This document shows positions 40,943 through 50,655 of a DNA stretch of 64,000 bases, in pieces. The translations under genes and the position numbers were made by a program. Each line of letters starts with the position of its first letter. Positions within the stretch are counted from its first letter, which is position 1. Source of the DNA: Agrobacterium sp. AGB01 (GTDB lineage: Bacteria > Pseudomonadota > Alphaproteobacteria > Rhizobiales > Rhizobiaceae); the NCBI RefSeq assembly GCF_014851585.1, contig NZ_JACVAB010000001.1:1054001-1118000 (forward strand), written 5' to 3'. The notes below the pieces were generated by a model that saw nothing but the letters and a program-made list of their open reading frames with translations, did not search any database and was not told the DNA's origin.

Positions 40943-41502
40943 GCGACTACAGACCTGACAACGACGACGCGCCATTTTCCTACCCGGTCAAGGTTGGCCA
41001 TATTTCTGCCAATCCGGTCAGGATTGCTCTGGAGGCGGACAAGGATGAGCTGAAGGCGCTTGCCAAGTCGTGGAACGTATTGTCTGTGGCGGCGCTGAAG
41101 GCCGAATTGCAGGTTTCTCGCTGGAAGAAGGACGGAATAAAAATATTCGGTTCTGTTCAGGCGACCATCACACAGGCTTGCATTGTTACGCTGGAGCCGA
41201 TCACCAGCCGCATTGATGAACAGGTCGAGCAGATCTTCGTTCCCGAAGGTTCCAAACTGGCCCGGATCATCACCAATGACGAAGGTGAAATGGTTCTGGA
41301 CCCGGATGGACCTGACATTCCCGAGCAATTTACCGGTGATACGGTGGATGCAGGCGAGGTCGTGGCCGAGTTTGTTGCGCTTGCAATCGATCCCTATCCC
41401 CGCAAGGAGGGTGCAGAGTTTGCCGGTTTCGGTGAGAAGGAAACGCAGGAAGAGCGCAAACCTTCGCCATTTGCCGTGTTGAAAGACTGGAAAAAGGACT
41501 AG
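40939..41502 (+). CDS. yceD: YceD family (DUF177) protein
   Basis: A 187-residue member of DUF177, a family involved in 23S rRNA accumulation and ribosome assembly in plants and bacteria. FGSVQATITQACIVTLEPI carries the single conserved cysteine and the hallmark C-V/I-T-LEP segment. DPYPRKEGAEF lies near the C terminus. In many bacteria it sits directly before rpmF and plsX; here rpmF is absent and plsX follows after 99 bp. It overlaps the upstream chaperone gene by 4 bp. Confidence 0.88.
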   Translation: MSDYRPDNDDAPFSYPVKVGHISANPVRIALEADKDELKALAKSWNVLSVAALKAELQVSRWKKDGIKIFGSVQATITQACIVTLEPITSRIDEQVEQIFVPEGSKLARIITNDEGEMVLDPDGPDIPEQFTGDTVDAGEVVAEFVALAIDPYPRKEGAEFAGFGEKETQEERKPSPFAVLKDWKKD

Positions 41503-41567
41503 GTGAGCCGCCACGTGAAAGAAATTGGTTGTAACGGAAGGCGGAAACGGTATTTTCCCCGGCAATC

Positions 41568-41582
41568 CCGCCGCAGCGGCGG
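41568..41582 (+). promoter_or_regulatory. Small G+C-rich hairpin in the plsX leader
   Basis: CCGCCG-CAG-CGGCGG is a perfect 6-bp stem directly before the plsX ribosome site (AGAAGGA). It could modulate translation, or it could be chance. Confidence 0.25.
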
Positions 41583-41601
41583 CCAGAAGGATCAGTGACG
41601 A

Positions 41602-42663
41602 GTGATCAGAATTTCAATTGACGTCATGGGTGGTGATTTCGGCCCTGATGTTGCCATTCCAGGTGCCGCAAAAGCACTGGAGCGGCACAATGACGTGACA
41701 TTCATATTGTATGGCCAGAAGGAACGGTGCGAACCGATTTTGGCGCAATATCCCAAACTGCGCGAGCGGTCTGTTTTCCATCATTGCGAAGTTTCCGTCG
41801 CTATGGATGAGAAGCCAAGTCAGGCCTTGCGGCGCGGACGTTACGTCTCCAGCATGTGGCAGTCCATTGAAGCGGTGAAGGCAGGCGAGGCGGATGTTGT
41901 CGTTTCTGCCGGCAATACCGGTGCACTGATGGCCATGGCGAAATTCTGCCTGCGGACCATGGCGCGTATTGAGCGGCCTGCGATTGCTGGCATCTGGCCA
42001 ACCCTGAAAGGCGAAAGCATCGTTCTGGACGTTGGTGCGACGATTGGTGCGGATTCGCAGCAGTTGCTCGATTTTGCCCTGATGGGCGGCGCCATGGCGC
42101 GCGCGCTGTTTGATATTGACCGTCCGACCGTTGGTCTTCTCAATGTTGGCGTTGAAGAGGTCAAAGGTCAGGACGAGGTACGCGAAGCAGGACGCCTTAT
42201 TCGCGAAGCAGACCTCGGTACGATCGATTATCGTGGTTTCGTTGAAGGCAATGACATCGGCAAGGGTACCGTCGACGTGGTGGTGACCGAAGGTTTCACC
42301 GGCAATATTGCTCTGAAAACCGCTGAGGGAACCGCACGACAGATTTCGACATTGTTGAAGGAAGCGATTTCGCGCAGCTTCATCGCCAAGATTGGCTATG
42401 TGTTGGCAAAGAGCGCTTTTGATGTGCTGCGTGAGAAGATGGATCCGCGCAAGGTCAATGGCGGCGTGTTTCTTGGCCTGAACGGCATTGTCATTAAAAG
42501 CCACGGGAGTACCGACGCTCTCGGTTTCGCGTCTGCTATCGATGTCGGTTATGACATGGTTCATAACGGACTGAATGCGAAGATAGAAAACGATCTCAAG
42601 ATTTACCACGCGAGACGCTTGCCGCCACCTGGCCCCGAAGCGACCGTGGATGATGAGGAATAA
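41602..42663 (+). CDS. plsX: Phosphate acyltransferase PlsX
   Basis: A 353-residue enzyme that converts acyl-ACP and phosphate to acyl phosphate for phospholipid synthesis. The N terminus [35 protein letters not shown] and [14 protein letters not shown] are family signatures. Start codon is GTG at 41602, which puts [12 protein letters not shown] at the proper place. Forms a unit with fabH, which begins 5 bases after its stop. Confidence 0.96.
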   Translation: MIRISIDVMGGDFGPDVAIPGAAKALERHNDVTFILYGQKERCEPILAQYPKLRERSVFHHCEVSVAMDEKPSQALRRGRYVSSMWQSIEAVKAGEADVVVSAGNTGALMAMAKFCLRTMARIERPAIAGIWPTLKGESIVLDVGATIGADSQQLLDFALMGGAMARALFDIDRPTVGLLNVGVEEVKGQDEVREAGRLIREADLGTIDYRGFVEGNDIGKGTVDVVVTEGFTGNIALKTAEGTARQISTLLKEAISRSFIAKIGYVLAKSAFDVLREKMDPRKVNGGVFLGLNGIVIKSHGSTDALGFASAIDVGYDMVHNGLNAKIENDLKIYHARRLPPPGPEATVDDEE

Positions 42664-42667
42664 TAAG

Positions 42668-43639
42668 ATGATCCGTTCAATCGTTCGCGGTTTCGGGGCG
42701 GCACTTCCAAAACGTGTCATGACCAACCAGGAAATCGAAGGCGTTGTCGAAACCACCGATGAGTGGATCGTGCAGCGCACCGGTATCCGCCAGCGCTACA
42801 TTGCAGGCGAGGGTGAAACCACCGCATCGCTAGGTGAAGCAGCTGCCCGTGCAGCACTTGCCAATGCCGGCATTGAAGCCGACCAGATCGACATGATCAT
42901 CGTGGCGACCTCTACGCCCGACAACACGTTTCCGGCCACCGCCGTCAACATCCAGAACCGCCTGGGCATATCAGGCGGTTTTGCCTTTGACGTGCAGGCT
43001 GTCTGTTCCGGCTTCGTGTATGCGATGACCACGGCGGATGCCTATATCCGCGGCGGCATGGCAAAGCGCGTTCTGGTGATCGGCGCGGAAACCTTCTCGC
43101 GTATTCTCGACTGGAAAGACCGCACCACCTGCGTTCTGTTCGGCGATGGCGCCGGTGCCGTTGTGCTGGAAGCAGGCGAGGGCGAGGGTAAAACCTCCGA
43201 TCGCGGCATTCTTGCGTCGCAGCTTCGCTCCGACGGCACACACAAGGACAAGCTCTATGTGGATGGCGGCCCGTCTTCGACAGGCACAGTCGGCCATCTG
43301 CGCATGGAAGGCCGTGAAGTCTTTAAGCACGCCGTTGGCATGATTACTGACGTTATCGAGGCTGCATTCGATGCCACTGGCACGACGGCTGACGATCTCG
43401 ACTGGCTGGTGCCACACCAGGCCAACAAGCGCATTATCGACGGATCCGCCAAGAAGTTGGGTATTCCGCTGGAGAAGGTGGTCATCACCGTCGACCAGCA
43501 CGGCAACACCTCTGCGGCGTCCATTCCGCTGGCACTTGCCGTTGCTGCCGGTGACGGTCGCATCAAGAAGGGCGACCTCGTCATGCTCGAAGCCATGGGT
43601 GGCGGTTTCACCTGGGGCGCGGTATTGCTGCGCTGGTAA
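42668..43639 (+). CDS. fabH: Beta-ketoacyl-ACP synthase III
   Basis: A 323-residue thiolase-fold enzyme that starts fatty acid synthesis from acetyl-CoA and malonyl-ACP. The Cys-His-Asn triad is Cys113 ([10 protein letters not shown]), His250 ([10 protein letters not shown]) and Asn280 (QHGNTSAAS). ATG 42668 has GAGGA upstream. It follows plsX closely, and a moderate hairpin ends the unit before ihfA. Confidence 0.97.
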   Translation: MIRSIVRGFGAALPKRVMTNQEIEGVVETTDEWIVQRTGIRQRYIAGEGETTASLGEAAARAALANAGIEADQIDMIIVATSTPDNTFPATAVNIQNRLGISGGFAFDVQAVCSGFVYAMTTADAYIRGGMAKRVLVIGAETFSRILDWKDRTTCVLFGDGAGAVVLEAGEGEGKTSDRGILASQLRSDGTHKDKLYVDGGPSSTGTVGHLRMEGREVFKHAVGMITDVIEAAFDATGTTADDLDWLVPHQANKRIIDGSAKKLGIPLEKVVITVDQHGNTSAASIPLALAVAAGDGRIKKGDLVMLEAMGGGFTWGAVLLRW

Positions 43640-43644
43640 GATGC

Positions 43645-43680
43645 TTGCAAGGCGTTGTATTTTCTTCGCCTTGCAATTAT
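43645..43680 (+). terminator. Probable terminator after fabH
   Basis: TTGCAAGGCG (43645-43654) and CGCCTTGCAA (43667-43676) are a perfect 10-bp stem with a 12-base loop, 5 bp after the stop. Only TTAT follows, so termination may be weak. Confidence 0.5.
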
Positions 43681-43728
43681 ACCCTTAGACGTCGTTTCGA
43701 AGAGATAAAACAGATTCAAAAACAACCG

Positions 43729-43758
43729 CTTGACCGGTCGTCTTTAGAGAAATAATCT
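43729..43758 (+). promoter_or_regulatory. Candidate ihfA promoter
   Basis: CTTGAC at 43729-43734 and the A/T-rich AATAATCT at 43751-43758 have 16-18 bp between them, about 45 bp before the start codon. Confidence 0.4.
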
Positions 43759-43802
43759 CTGGCGGCTTCATTGAGACCATATAAATTTTTGTGCGGGGAA
43801 AA

Positions 43803-44141
43803 ATGGCCGGGAAGACAGTTACGCGTGCAGATCTTGCAGAGTCGGTTTTTCGAAAGGTCGGGTTATCCCGTACGGAATCCGCAGAGCTGGTCGAAACGGT
43901 TATCGATGAAATTTGTAATGCGATCACCCGCGGGGAAGTCGTAAAACTTTCGTCCTTCGCCACGTTCCAGATCCGCGAAAAGAACGAACGTATCGGTCGC
44001 AATCCAAAGACCGGTGAAGAAGTTCCGATCTCTCCCCGTCGCGTGATGACTTTCAAGGCGTCCAACGTTTTGAAGCAGCGCATTCTCAAGGCACATGCCT
44101 CCAGAAAAGCAAAACAGAAGCCGCAAAATCCCGGTAACTGA
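43803..44141 (+). CDS. ihfA: Integration host factor subunit alpha
   Basis: A 112-residue HU/IHF-family DNA-bending protein. It begins [20 protein letters not shown] and carries the arm signature [20 protein letters not shown] with the intercalating proline, then [16 protein letters not shown]. IhfA pairs with IhfB to bend DNA at promoters and replication sites. ATG 43803 lies just after CGGGGAA; a GTG at 43791 is possible but poorer. The order fabH-ihfA-merR is common in alphaproteobacteria. Confidence 0.95.
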   Translation: MAGKTVTRADLAESVFRKVGLSRTESAELVETVIDEICNAITRGEVVKLSSFATFQIREKNERIGRNPKTGEEVPISPRRVMTFKASNVLKQRILKAHASRKAKQKPQNPGN

Positions 44142-44160
44142 ACATTTTTGTGACGACATA

Positions 44161-44185
44161 AATGGGAGCTTGGCTCCCATTGCGC
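44161..44185 (+). terminator. Possible terminator after ihfA
   Basis: AATGGGAGC and GCTCCCATT form a perfect 9-bp stem with a 3-base loop, 20 bp after the stop; the T-run after it is poor. Confidence 0.5.
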
Positions 44186-44392
44186 GTTCTTATTGTGAAA
44201 ACGCATGAATTATGCGCTTCAAGCCATTGAAATAAGTACGACTCACATCATAATCCCACACATGTTTTCAACATGCTGCTCTATTGCTGATTCTGTTGTC
44301 GGCAATCTGTGAGCGTGGCTCAGGCATTCGCCATTCTGTTGAGCGTTGTGAGCCCTGTATATGCCGTTTGGGCGGTTTGGATGGAGTGAAGT

Positions 44393-44935
44393 TTGGACAA
44401 GAGCCCTGACGCCTTTAGGACCATTAGTGAGGTGGCTGACGACCTTGATCTGCCGCAGCACGTTTTGCGTTTCTGGGAGACACGGTTTCCACAAATCAAG
44501 CCAATGAAACGCGGCGGTGGCCGCCGTTATTATCGGCCTGATGATGTGGACCTGCTCAAGGGCATCCGCCATCTGCTGTATGATCATGGCTACACCATCA
44601 AGGGTGTGCAGAAGCTTCTGAAAGCCAACGGCAACCGTTTTGTTGCTGCCATCGCTTCCGGCGATATGGCGACGATGGAAGCTATCATGGCGGCAAGCGG
44701 CGAGAAGGAAACGGCCGAACCGCGCGTTGCACATCCTGACGATGATGAAGTTGTCGGCCGTCCCAAGGCAAAGCCAAGTGGCCGTTTTTTTGGCTTTGGC
44801 GGTGGTTCGTCCAACAGCGATACGCCGGAAATCTCCATCGGTAAGTCCAGCATCACCAAGGATGACCAGGCGCTGCTGCAAGAGGCGCTTTTTGACCTGT
44901 TGGAATGCAAGCGCCTGCTGGATCAGGTTCGCTGA
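44393..44935 (+). CDS. MerR family transcriptional regulator
   Basis: A 180-residue regulator with an N-terminal MerR winged helix: [20 protein letters not shown], then [19 protein letters not shown] and a short coiled coil [14 protein letters not shown]. The C-terminal 100 residues are low-complexity and polar, with no metal-binding cysteines, so the ligand is unknown. The likely start is TTG at 44393 with GGAG 10 bases before it, as no ATG lies upstream of the HTH. It follows ihfA in the usual alphaproteobacterial order. Confidence 0.88.
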   Translation: MDKSPDAFRTISEVADDLDLPQHVLRFWETRFPQIKPMKRGGGRRYYRPDDVDLLKGIRHLLYDHGYTIKGVQKLLKANGNRFVAAIASGDMATMEAIMAASGEKETAEPRVAHPDDDEVVGRPKAKPSGRFFGFGGGSSNSDTPEISIGKSSITKDDQALLQEALFDLLECKRLLDQVR

Positions 44936-45069
44936 CACCAGTTTTCATTCTGTTCTCAACAGAAAAAAGCATCTGAAATCAACAACTCGGTTGGCATAAT
45001 GCCATTTGCCAACCTTTTGGAAACCCCTTTTGCCAGACAATACGAATCGGACAAAAAGGGGTGTTTCGC

Positions 45070-45795
45070 GTGAGCAGCACAAAAAGCAGAACCCGCCGTA
45101 AACCGGCAAAAAAGCAATCCGGACAGAGCCTGTGGCCTTTGCTTGGCGTATGCGCGCTCGTTGTGGGCGGTATCCAAGTTTACGAACATCGTGACAATCT
45201 TCTGCCGTCGTCAACACGCACGACAAAGGCCACCAGCAACCAGACAGCCGCTGCGCCGAAAAAAGACGTGTCATCTTTCAAGACGGCGGCTATTCCGCCA
45301 AAGCCGGTGAGACCGGAAAGCTTAGGTACCAAGGTACAGAAGCAGGCCGCCAATGATGGACCAGTGCCACCGCGCGCCGTTCCCATGCCGGTTGCCCTTA
45401 ACGCGACCGTGCCGGCATCTAGGCCAACCGAGGTCAAGTCTGAAGACAGCAAGGACATCCAGAAATCCGCAAAGGCATCCTTCGCATTTTGTGGCATGTC
45501 AGGTCTCAACAACTGTGTGGCCAGCGGCGATACATTCTGGTTGAAGGGCACCAAGGTGCGAATCGCTGGTATCGTTGTGCCGCAGACTGACAATGCCCGC
45601 TGCCTGAATGAACGCCAGAAGGGTTTTGCTGCCAAGGTAAGGTTGCGCGATATGCTGAACCACGGCGCCTTCGATGTTGCCCCTGGGGCAGCAGATGGCA
45701 AGGTTATCAGCCGTTCCGGCGCCTCCTTCGGAGAGCAGCTGATCCGGGAAGGGCTGGCACTACCGGCCAATACAAAAAATCAGTCATGGTGCTGA
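45070..45795 (+). CDS. Membrane-anchored protein with degenerate thermonuclease (SNase)-like domain
   Basis: A 241-residue protein. A very basic N terminus (KSRTRRKPAKK) is followed by one membrane segment, LWPLLGVCALVVGGIQVY, near 20-38. A long Pro/Ala/Lys-rich linker leads to a C-terminal domain from about 140 resembling staphylococcal nuclease: KVRIAGIVVPQTDNARC, then RQKGFAAKVRLRDMLNHG and GEQLIREGLALP. The usual D-R-Y-G-R catalytic segment is replaced by DGKVISRSG, so activity is doubtful. The start GTG 45070 has AGGGG eight bases upstream; GTG 45061 is alternative. It probably sits in the inner membrane with the domain outside. Confidence 0.7.
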   Translation: MSSTKSRTRRKPAKKQSGQSLWPLLGVCALVVGGIQVYEHRDNLLPSSTRTTKATSNQTAAAPKKDVSSFKTAAIPPKPVRPESLGTKVQKQAANDGPVPPRAVPMPVALNATVPASRPTEVKSEDSKDIQKSAKASFAFCGMSGLNNCVASGDTFWLKGTKVRIAGIVVPQTDNARCLNERQKGFAAKVRLRDMLNHGAFDVAPGAADGKVISRSGASFGEQLIREGLALPANTKNQSWC

Positions 45796-45844
45796 TAAGC
45801 AGGAGTTGACCAGAATGCGTGTGGCTGTGTAGATGAAGCCGCAA

Positions 45845-45929
45845 GCAGACGTGGCGAAATCGGTATACGCAGCAGACTTAAAATCTGCCGACCTCGGTCT
45901 TGCGGGTTCAAGTCCCGCCGTCTGCACCA
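45845..45929 (+). tRNA. tRNA-Leu (UAA)
   Basis: An 85-base tRNA with a long variable arm. GCAGACG at the 5' end pairs with CGTCTGC, the anticodon stem GCAGA/TCTGC encloses CTTAAAA with anticodon TAA at 45879-45881, the T arm is GCGGGTTCAAGTCCCGC, and CCA is encoded. The long class-II variable arm and UAA anticodon make it tRNA-Leu. Confidence 0.97.
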
Positions 45930-46007
45930 ATGACCGCCAGATGCCGGTCGCAACTTCCCAGTTTATTTTAATATTCGCTCAAAGCCGTCGTTTGGCGAAT
46001 GTCCCTG

Positions 46008-47465
46008 TCAGTTCTTCCAGAAAATCGGCATCATGATCACCAGCACTGTCAGGATTTCCAGACGGCCCATCAGCATCATGGCTGACAGCACGTAAAGGGC
46101 AGGGTCGGTGATGGTTGAGAAGTTGCCAACCGGTCCGATGATCGGGCCGATACCGGGGCCGACATTGGCGAGTGATGTGGCAACGGCAGAGGTTGCCGTC
46201 AGGAAGTCATAGCCCATGGCGCTGAGCGCCAGGCTGCCACTGATCCACAAGGCAATGAAGCAGCTGAGGAACAGGAACACGGTGCGAATGGTTTCAGGGT
46301 CAACCACCTGATCGCCATATCGCACCGAATAGACCGCATTGGGGTAGATCAGCTTTTTCAGGCCGGTCTTGGCAACGTTAAAGATGATGACGAATCGATA
46401 GGCCTTGATGCCACCAGCCGTCGAGCCGGAGCAGCCACCCATGAAGGTGGCAAAGAATGCCACAACCACCACAAACGGTCCCCACAGCGTGTAGTCGTCG
46501 CTGGCGAAACCGCCCGTGGAGAGGATCGAGGTTACGTTGAAGAAGGAGTGGCTGAGCGCCGAATCCAGCGGAACACCGTTGCGCAGGTGGTGATAAACGC
46601 CAACCGCGATGGAAATGACCGTGAGGTAACCGAGAAATACCGCAATCTGCGGATCGCGCACAATGTTCAGGCGTCGTTTGACGGCCAGCAAAATCATGAT
46701 CGAGAAGGGCAGGCTGCCGAGAACCAGAAAGATGGTGGCGATCCACAACAGCGCGATACTGTCGAAATAGGCAAAGGACGCATCATGTGTCGAGAAGCCG
46801 CCTGTTGCCACTGTCGACATGGCGTGGTTTAGCGCATCGAAATGGCTCATGCCGGCCATGTCATAGGCAATCGTGCAGGTCAGCGTCATCAGCATATAGA
46901 TGCCGACAAACGCCCGCGTAAAATGCGCGAGGCGCGCAAAGGGCCGATCATTGCCCGTATCCGATGATTCCATACGAAAGAAGGTCATGCCGCCGACCCG
47001 CAACAGCGGCAGGATGAACAGCCCCAGCGCCACGATACCGATACCACCGAGCCAGCAGAGCAGCGAACGCCACATCAAAATGCCCTGTGGTGCTGTGTCC
47101 AGACCGGAAATGACGGTGGAGCCGGTGGTGGTGATGGCAGAAACGGATTCAAAAACCGCCTGAGCAAAGGTCAGGTCCAGTTCGGAGAGATAAAAAGGGA
47201 TCGCACCGACCAGGGAGAAAACCAACCACAACACGTTAACCAGCAGAAAGCCGAAACGTTTGTTGAATTGTGGTGTCTGTCCACGGGTTGCCAGCGCGCA
47301 GGCGAGGAAGAAGCCGCCGCACATGAAGCCGGACAGGGCAAACACCGACCAGTCGTTATTTTTATAATAGAGATCCGCCATGGCAGGAATGAACATGGCA
47401 GTGGCCATGTAAAGCCCGAAAATGGACGCGACATACATCACCGAGCGCAGCAGATTTGTATTCAA
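46008..47465 (-). CDS. trkH: TrkH family potassium uptake protein
   Basis: A 485-residue membrane protein of the TrkH/KtrB superfamily, the channel subunit for K+ uptake, built from four M1-P-M2 repeats. P-loop selectivity filters are visible in AITTTGSTVI, STVATGGFSTHD, SILSTGGFASDD and SLANVGPG. TTG 47465 is the likely start: GAGG lies nine bases upstream and the protein then begins MNTNLLRSVMYVAS as I recall from relatives. A longer frame to 47579 overlaps the divergent ilvA gene and is improbable. No trkA is adjacent, which is usual. Confidence 0.92.
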   Translation of the reverse strand: MNTNLLRSVMYVASIFGLYMATAMFIPAMADLYYKNNDWSVFALSGFMCGGFFLACALATRGQTPQFNKRFGFLLVNVLWLVFSLVGAIPFYLSELDLTFAQAVFESVSAITTTGSTVISGLDTAPQGILMWRSLLCWLGGIGIVALGLFILPLLRVGGMTFFRMESSDTGNDRPFARLAHFTRAFVGIYMLMTLTCTIAYDMAGMSHFDALNHAMSTVATGGFSTHDASFAYFDSIALLWIATIFLVLGSLPFSIMILLAVKRRLNIVRDPQIAVFLGYLTVISIAVGVYHHLRNGVPLDSALSHSFFNVTSILSTGGFASDDYTLWGPFVVVVAFFATFMGGCSGSTAGGIKAYRFVIIFNVAKTGLKKLIYPNAVYSVRYGDQVVDPETIRTVFLFLSCFIALWISGSLALSAMGYDFLTATSAVATSLANVGPGIGPIIGPVGNFSTITDPALYVLSAMMLMGRLEILTVLVIMMPIFWKN

Positions 47466-47540
47466 ATAAGTCGCCTCGGTTGGTTGTTTTGCAAAGAGTC
47501 TTTGTCTCTGACGTTCGCATATGGCATAGCGGGTGCCATC

Positions 47541-48821
47541 GTGAATTTCAATGGAACGATAATCGTGGATAAGAAGCATGTCGAGGAAGCACGGCAGGCG
47601 GTAAGGGCACTATTTCCTGAAACGCCGCTGCAACTGAATGAATATCTCAGCAATCGCTACGGCGCCCGAATTTGGCTGAAGCGTGAAGACCTGACGCCTG
47701 TTCGCTCCTACAAGATTAGAGGCGCGTTCAACTTTCTGCGCAAGGCCATGCAGAATGATGACGCGGGGAACAACAAGATATTCGTTTGCGCTTCCGCGGG
47801 TAACCACGCGCAAGGCTTTGCTTTTGCTTGCCGCCATTTCGGCGTTCAGGGCGTGGTGTTCATGCCGGTTACAACACCGCAACAGAAAATCGACAAGACC
47901 CGCGCCTTTGGTGGCGAGTTCATCACCATCCGTCTGATCGGCGATATCTTTGACCAGTGTTATGCGGCCGCCCGTGAGCATGTCGAAGTTATCGGTGGCT
48001 GCATGGTGCCGCCCTTTGACCATGAAGACATCATCGAAGGGCAGGCGACTGTTGCTGATGAAATCCTTCAGCAGTTGCCTGAGGGCACAGTGCCGGATTT
48101 GGTTGTGCTGCCGGTTGGCGGCGGCGGCCTTGCTGCCGGCATCACCGGTTATTTCGCCGACCTGATTCCGCAGAGCGGCTTCCTGTTTACCGAGCCGGAA
48201 GGTGCGCCAAGCCTCAAGAAAAGCCTTGAGGCCGGCCAGCCGATTACGCTCAACAAGGTCGACAACTTTGTGGATGGTGCAGCCGTTGCCCGTATCGGCG
48301 ACCTCAACTTCGAAGCATTGAAGCATTTTCCATCCGAACAGGTTCACCTGATGCCGGAAAACGCCATCTGCGTCACCATTTCCGAAATGTTGAACGTCGA
48401 AGGTGTGGTTCTCGAACCAGCCGGCGCGCTCTCCATTACGGCGCTGGAAACGCTGGGTCGTGAAAAGCTGGAAGGCAAGACAGTGGTTGCTGTCGTGTCC
48501 GGTGGCAACTTTGACTTCGAGCGCCTGCCTGACGTTAAGGAACGCGCCATGCGCTATCGTGGTGTGAAGAAGTATTTCATTCTTCGCCTGCCACAGCGCC
48601 CGGGTGCCCTGCGCGACTTCCTGGATTTGCTGGGACCGGACGACGACGTTGCCCGTTTCGAATACCTCAAGAAGTCGGCGCGTAACTTCGGTTCGATCCT
48701 GATTGGTATCGAAACCAGTTCGCGCGAAAACTTCACTGGCCTGCTAGAGCGCTTTGAGAAAGCGGGCCTAGGCTATGAGGATATTACTGAAAACGATATA
48801 CTCGCGAACCTGATTATCTGA
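47541..48821 (+). CDS. ilvA: Threonine dehydratase (threonine ammonia-lyase) with ACT domain
   Basis: A 426-residue PLP enzyme that deaminates threonine to 2-oxobutanoate, the first step towards isoleucine. The PLP lysine is Lys58 in PVRSYKIRGAFN, and the glycine loop is VVLPVGGGGLAAGI. A C-terminal ACT-like regulatory domain starts near KKYFILRLPQRPGALRDFL and is the short single-domain form. The start is probably GTG 47541, with GGGTG upstream; there is no in-frame ATG close by. It is divergent from trkH, with only 75 bp between start codons, so both promoters must overlap there. Confidence 0.92.
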   Translation: MNFNGTIIVDKKHVEEARQAVRALFPETPLQLNEYLSNRYGARIWLKREDLTPVRSYKIRGAFNFLRKAMQNDDAGNNKIFVCASAGNHAQGFAFACRHFGVQGVVFMPVTTPQQKIDKTRAFGGEFITIRLIGDIFDQCYAAAREHVEVIGGCMVPPFDHEDIIEGQATVADEILQQLPEGTVPDLVVLPVGGGGLAAGITGYFADLIPQSGFLFTEPEGAPSLKKSLEAGQPITLNKVDNFVDGAAVARIGDLNFEALKHFPSEQVHLMPENAICVTISEMLNVEGVVLEPAGALSITALETLGREKLEGKTVVAVVSGGNFDFERLPDVKERAMRYRGVKKYFILRLPQRPGALRDFLDLLGPDDDVARFEYLKKSARNFGSILIGIETSSRENFTGLLERFEKAGLGYEDITENDILANLII

Positions 48822-48885
48822 CGAAACATCTGTGCAGGCGACGAAGTCTCGCCGTCTGCACAATTGCTGCGAAAGTGAAAGACAT

Positions 48886-49194
48886 ATGGCTGGCTTCTTC
48901 TCGAAACTCTTTTCGGCGTTTGGTTCGGGCAATTCGGATGCTGCAGCACCCGCTGCATCTGCTGCTGAACCGGAAATCTATGGCGACTTCGCCATCTACC
49001 CGACTCCGTTGAAGGAAGGCGCACAGTTTCGCCTTGCAGGCCGTATCGAGAAAACCGTCAATGGTGAAGTTTTGAGCCACAAATTCGTGCGCGCCGATGT
49101 TTTCACATCGCTTGATGATGCCAACGAATTTACCATTCGCAAGGCCAAGGTAATTATCGACCAGAGCGGTGCCACGCTGTTTTCAAACAACTAG
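48886..49194 (+). CDS. HlyU family protein
   Basis: A 102-residue protein of the alphaproteobacterial HlyU family, small proteins annotated as transcriptional regulators on similarity to Vibrio HlyU. It has a hydrophobic, Ser/Ala-rich start (MAGFFSKLFSAFGSG), an A-rich linker and a conserved core FAIYPTPLKEGAQFRLAGRI through HKFVRADVFTSLDDANEF. No helix-turn-helix is obvious, so the regulator label should be used with care. It follows ilvA after 64 bp containing a hairpin with the TGTGCAG / CTGCACA stem. Confidence 0.8.
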   Translation: MAGFFSKLFSAFGSGNSDAAAPAASAAEPEIYGDFAIYPTPLKEGAQFRLAGRIEKTVNGEVLSHKFVRADVFTSLDDANEFTIRKAKVIIDQSGATLFSNN

Positions 49195-49319
49195 GCGTCT
49201 CAAAGCGTAAATGCCCTCAAATTCCATCTTAATAATCCGTTTGCCATCCTGCGTTAGGCTGCGCGGGCGCGATGTTTGCGTAACACGAACTGGCTGAACA
49301 GTTCTCAGGATGGCTGGCG

Positions 49320-50585
49320 ATGGAATTCATTAATCTGGCGCTTTTCCTCGTCGAGGCCGTTTTTTATTTTTCCGTCATGACTTGCTTCCTGCATTTTCGC
49401 AACAAGCTGGGGCTTGGGGTGTTTTTGACAGCGCTTGGCGTCATGCACTTCATGGAAACCTATCTGGCAGCGGTGTTTTACATCCAGCTGCCGTTTGGCG
49501 TGGCATCTCCAGGGTCCTCCATCCTGTTTGCCGGCAAGCTGATGATGATCCTCATGCTGTACATGAAGGAAGATGCAGCCATTGTCCGTCAGCCGATCTA
49601 TGGCCTGTTTCTCGGTAACCTGCTGACCGTTGCCATCGCCCAGCTCGTAAAATTCCATCATGTTTCCACACTGACACCGGGTCAGCCGATCAACACCGGT
49701 TTTCTCGATGAAATGGGCATCCTGATGGTGTGGGGAACAGCATTCCTCTACCTCGATTCCATTGGCATCATTCTGCTGTACGAAAAGCTTGGTACCTTTC
49801 TACGCCGTCGCATCGTGTTGCGCTTTGCTATCTGTGGTGCCGTTATCCTGACCTTCGATCAGGCCGGTTTTTACGCAGGTTTATACTATCTCTATGATGC
49901 ACCTGCTCAGGTGTTCTTTGACGGATGGCAGGCCAAGCTGCTGGCAGTCGGCCTCTATACGATGATGTTTGCCGTCTATCAGAATGTCACGACCACAAGG
50001 GCCTTTTCCAGCAACAACCGCAATGTCGGCGACGTGTTCAACGACCTGACCTTTCGCGAACGGTATGAAGATCTTCTATCGCGGTCCGGCGTGGATGTGC
50101 TGACAGGTGTGCCCGACCGGGCCCGAATGGAAGCGGAAATTCCAAAGGCGCTGGATGCCAGCCTTCGCGACGATACCCCTGCCAGCCTGTTGATCATCGA
50201 TATCGACCGGTTCAAATCGATCAATGACAGCTTTGGTCACCTGAAAGGCGACGAGGTGTTGAAGGCCGTCGCCGCCGTTTTGTCACGCAAGACGGAGGCA
50301 TTCGGCCGGCTGTACCGGTTTGGCGGGGAGGAGTTCGTTATCTTTCTGCCATCGACCAATCACGACAAAGCCATGGCCTTTGCCCGTTCCGTCCAAAGCA
50401 GTTTTTATGAAGGGGTCAGGCGCCCCGATGGCACGTTGCTGACACTCAGTATTGGTGTTGCAACCTCGCAGGAAGATGGCTTGAGTTTCAACACGCTGCT
50501 CGCCCAGGCGGATGTACGTCTCTATGAGGCAAAAAATAACGGCCGCGATCAGGTTCGCGGCCGTTATGAAGTCTTTCAGGACTGA
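49320..50585 (+). CDS. Diguanylate cyclase with membrane sensor region
   Basis: A 421-residue protein. Residues 1 to about 220 form seven or eight hydrophobic segments (for example VEAVFYFSVMTCFLHF, LFAGKLMMILMLYMK, RFAICGAVILTF), an unnamed integral sensor. A GGDEF domain occupies 255-421, with the active site GGEEF at 335-339, preceded by LIIDIDRFKSINDSFGH. It should make cyclic di-GMP from GTP. The RxxD inhibitory site expected five residues ahead of GGEEF is not present (GRLYRF is there instead), so product inhibition may be weak. The gene stands alone. Confidence 0.92.
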   Translation: MEFINLALFLVEAVFYFSVMTCFLHFRNKLGLGVFLTALGVMHFMETYLAAVFYIQLPFGVASPGSSILFAGKLMMILMLYMKEDAAIVRQPIYGLFLGNLLTVAIAQLVKFHHVSTLTPGQPINTGFLDEMGILMVWGTAFLYLDSIGIILLYEKLGTFLRRRIVLRFAICGAVILTFDQAGFYAGLYYLYDAPAQVFFDGWQAKLLAVGLYTMMFAVYQNVTTTRAFSSNNRNVGDVFNDLTFRERYEDLLSRSGVDVLTGVPDRARMEAEIPKALDASLRDDTPASLLIIDIDRFKSINDSFGHLKGDEVLKAVAAVLSRKTEAFGRLYRFGGEEFVIFLPSTNHDKAMAFARSVQSSFYEGVRRPDGTLLTLSIGVATSQEDGLSFNTLLAQADVRLYEAKNNGRDQVRGRYEVFQD

Positions 50586-50655
50586 ATATCTTTCAAAAAG
50601 AAAGATTTGGAGCGCTCTGCTGAATCAATCAGGCAAGCAAGCGCTCACAAAATTA

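Noticed and set aside
48831-48862. Hairpin between ilvA and the HlyU-family gene as a terminator
   Set aside because: The TGTGCAG/CTGCACA stem has a bulge and no T-run; it may be a leader structure but cannot be called a terminator.
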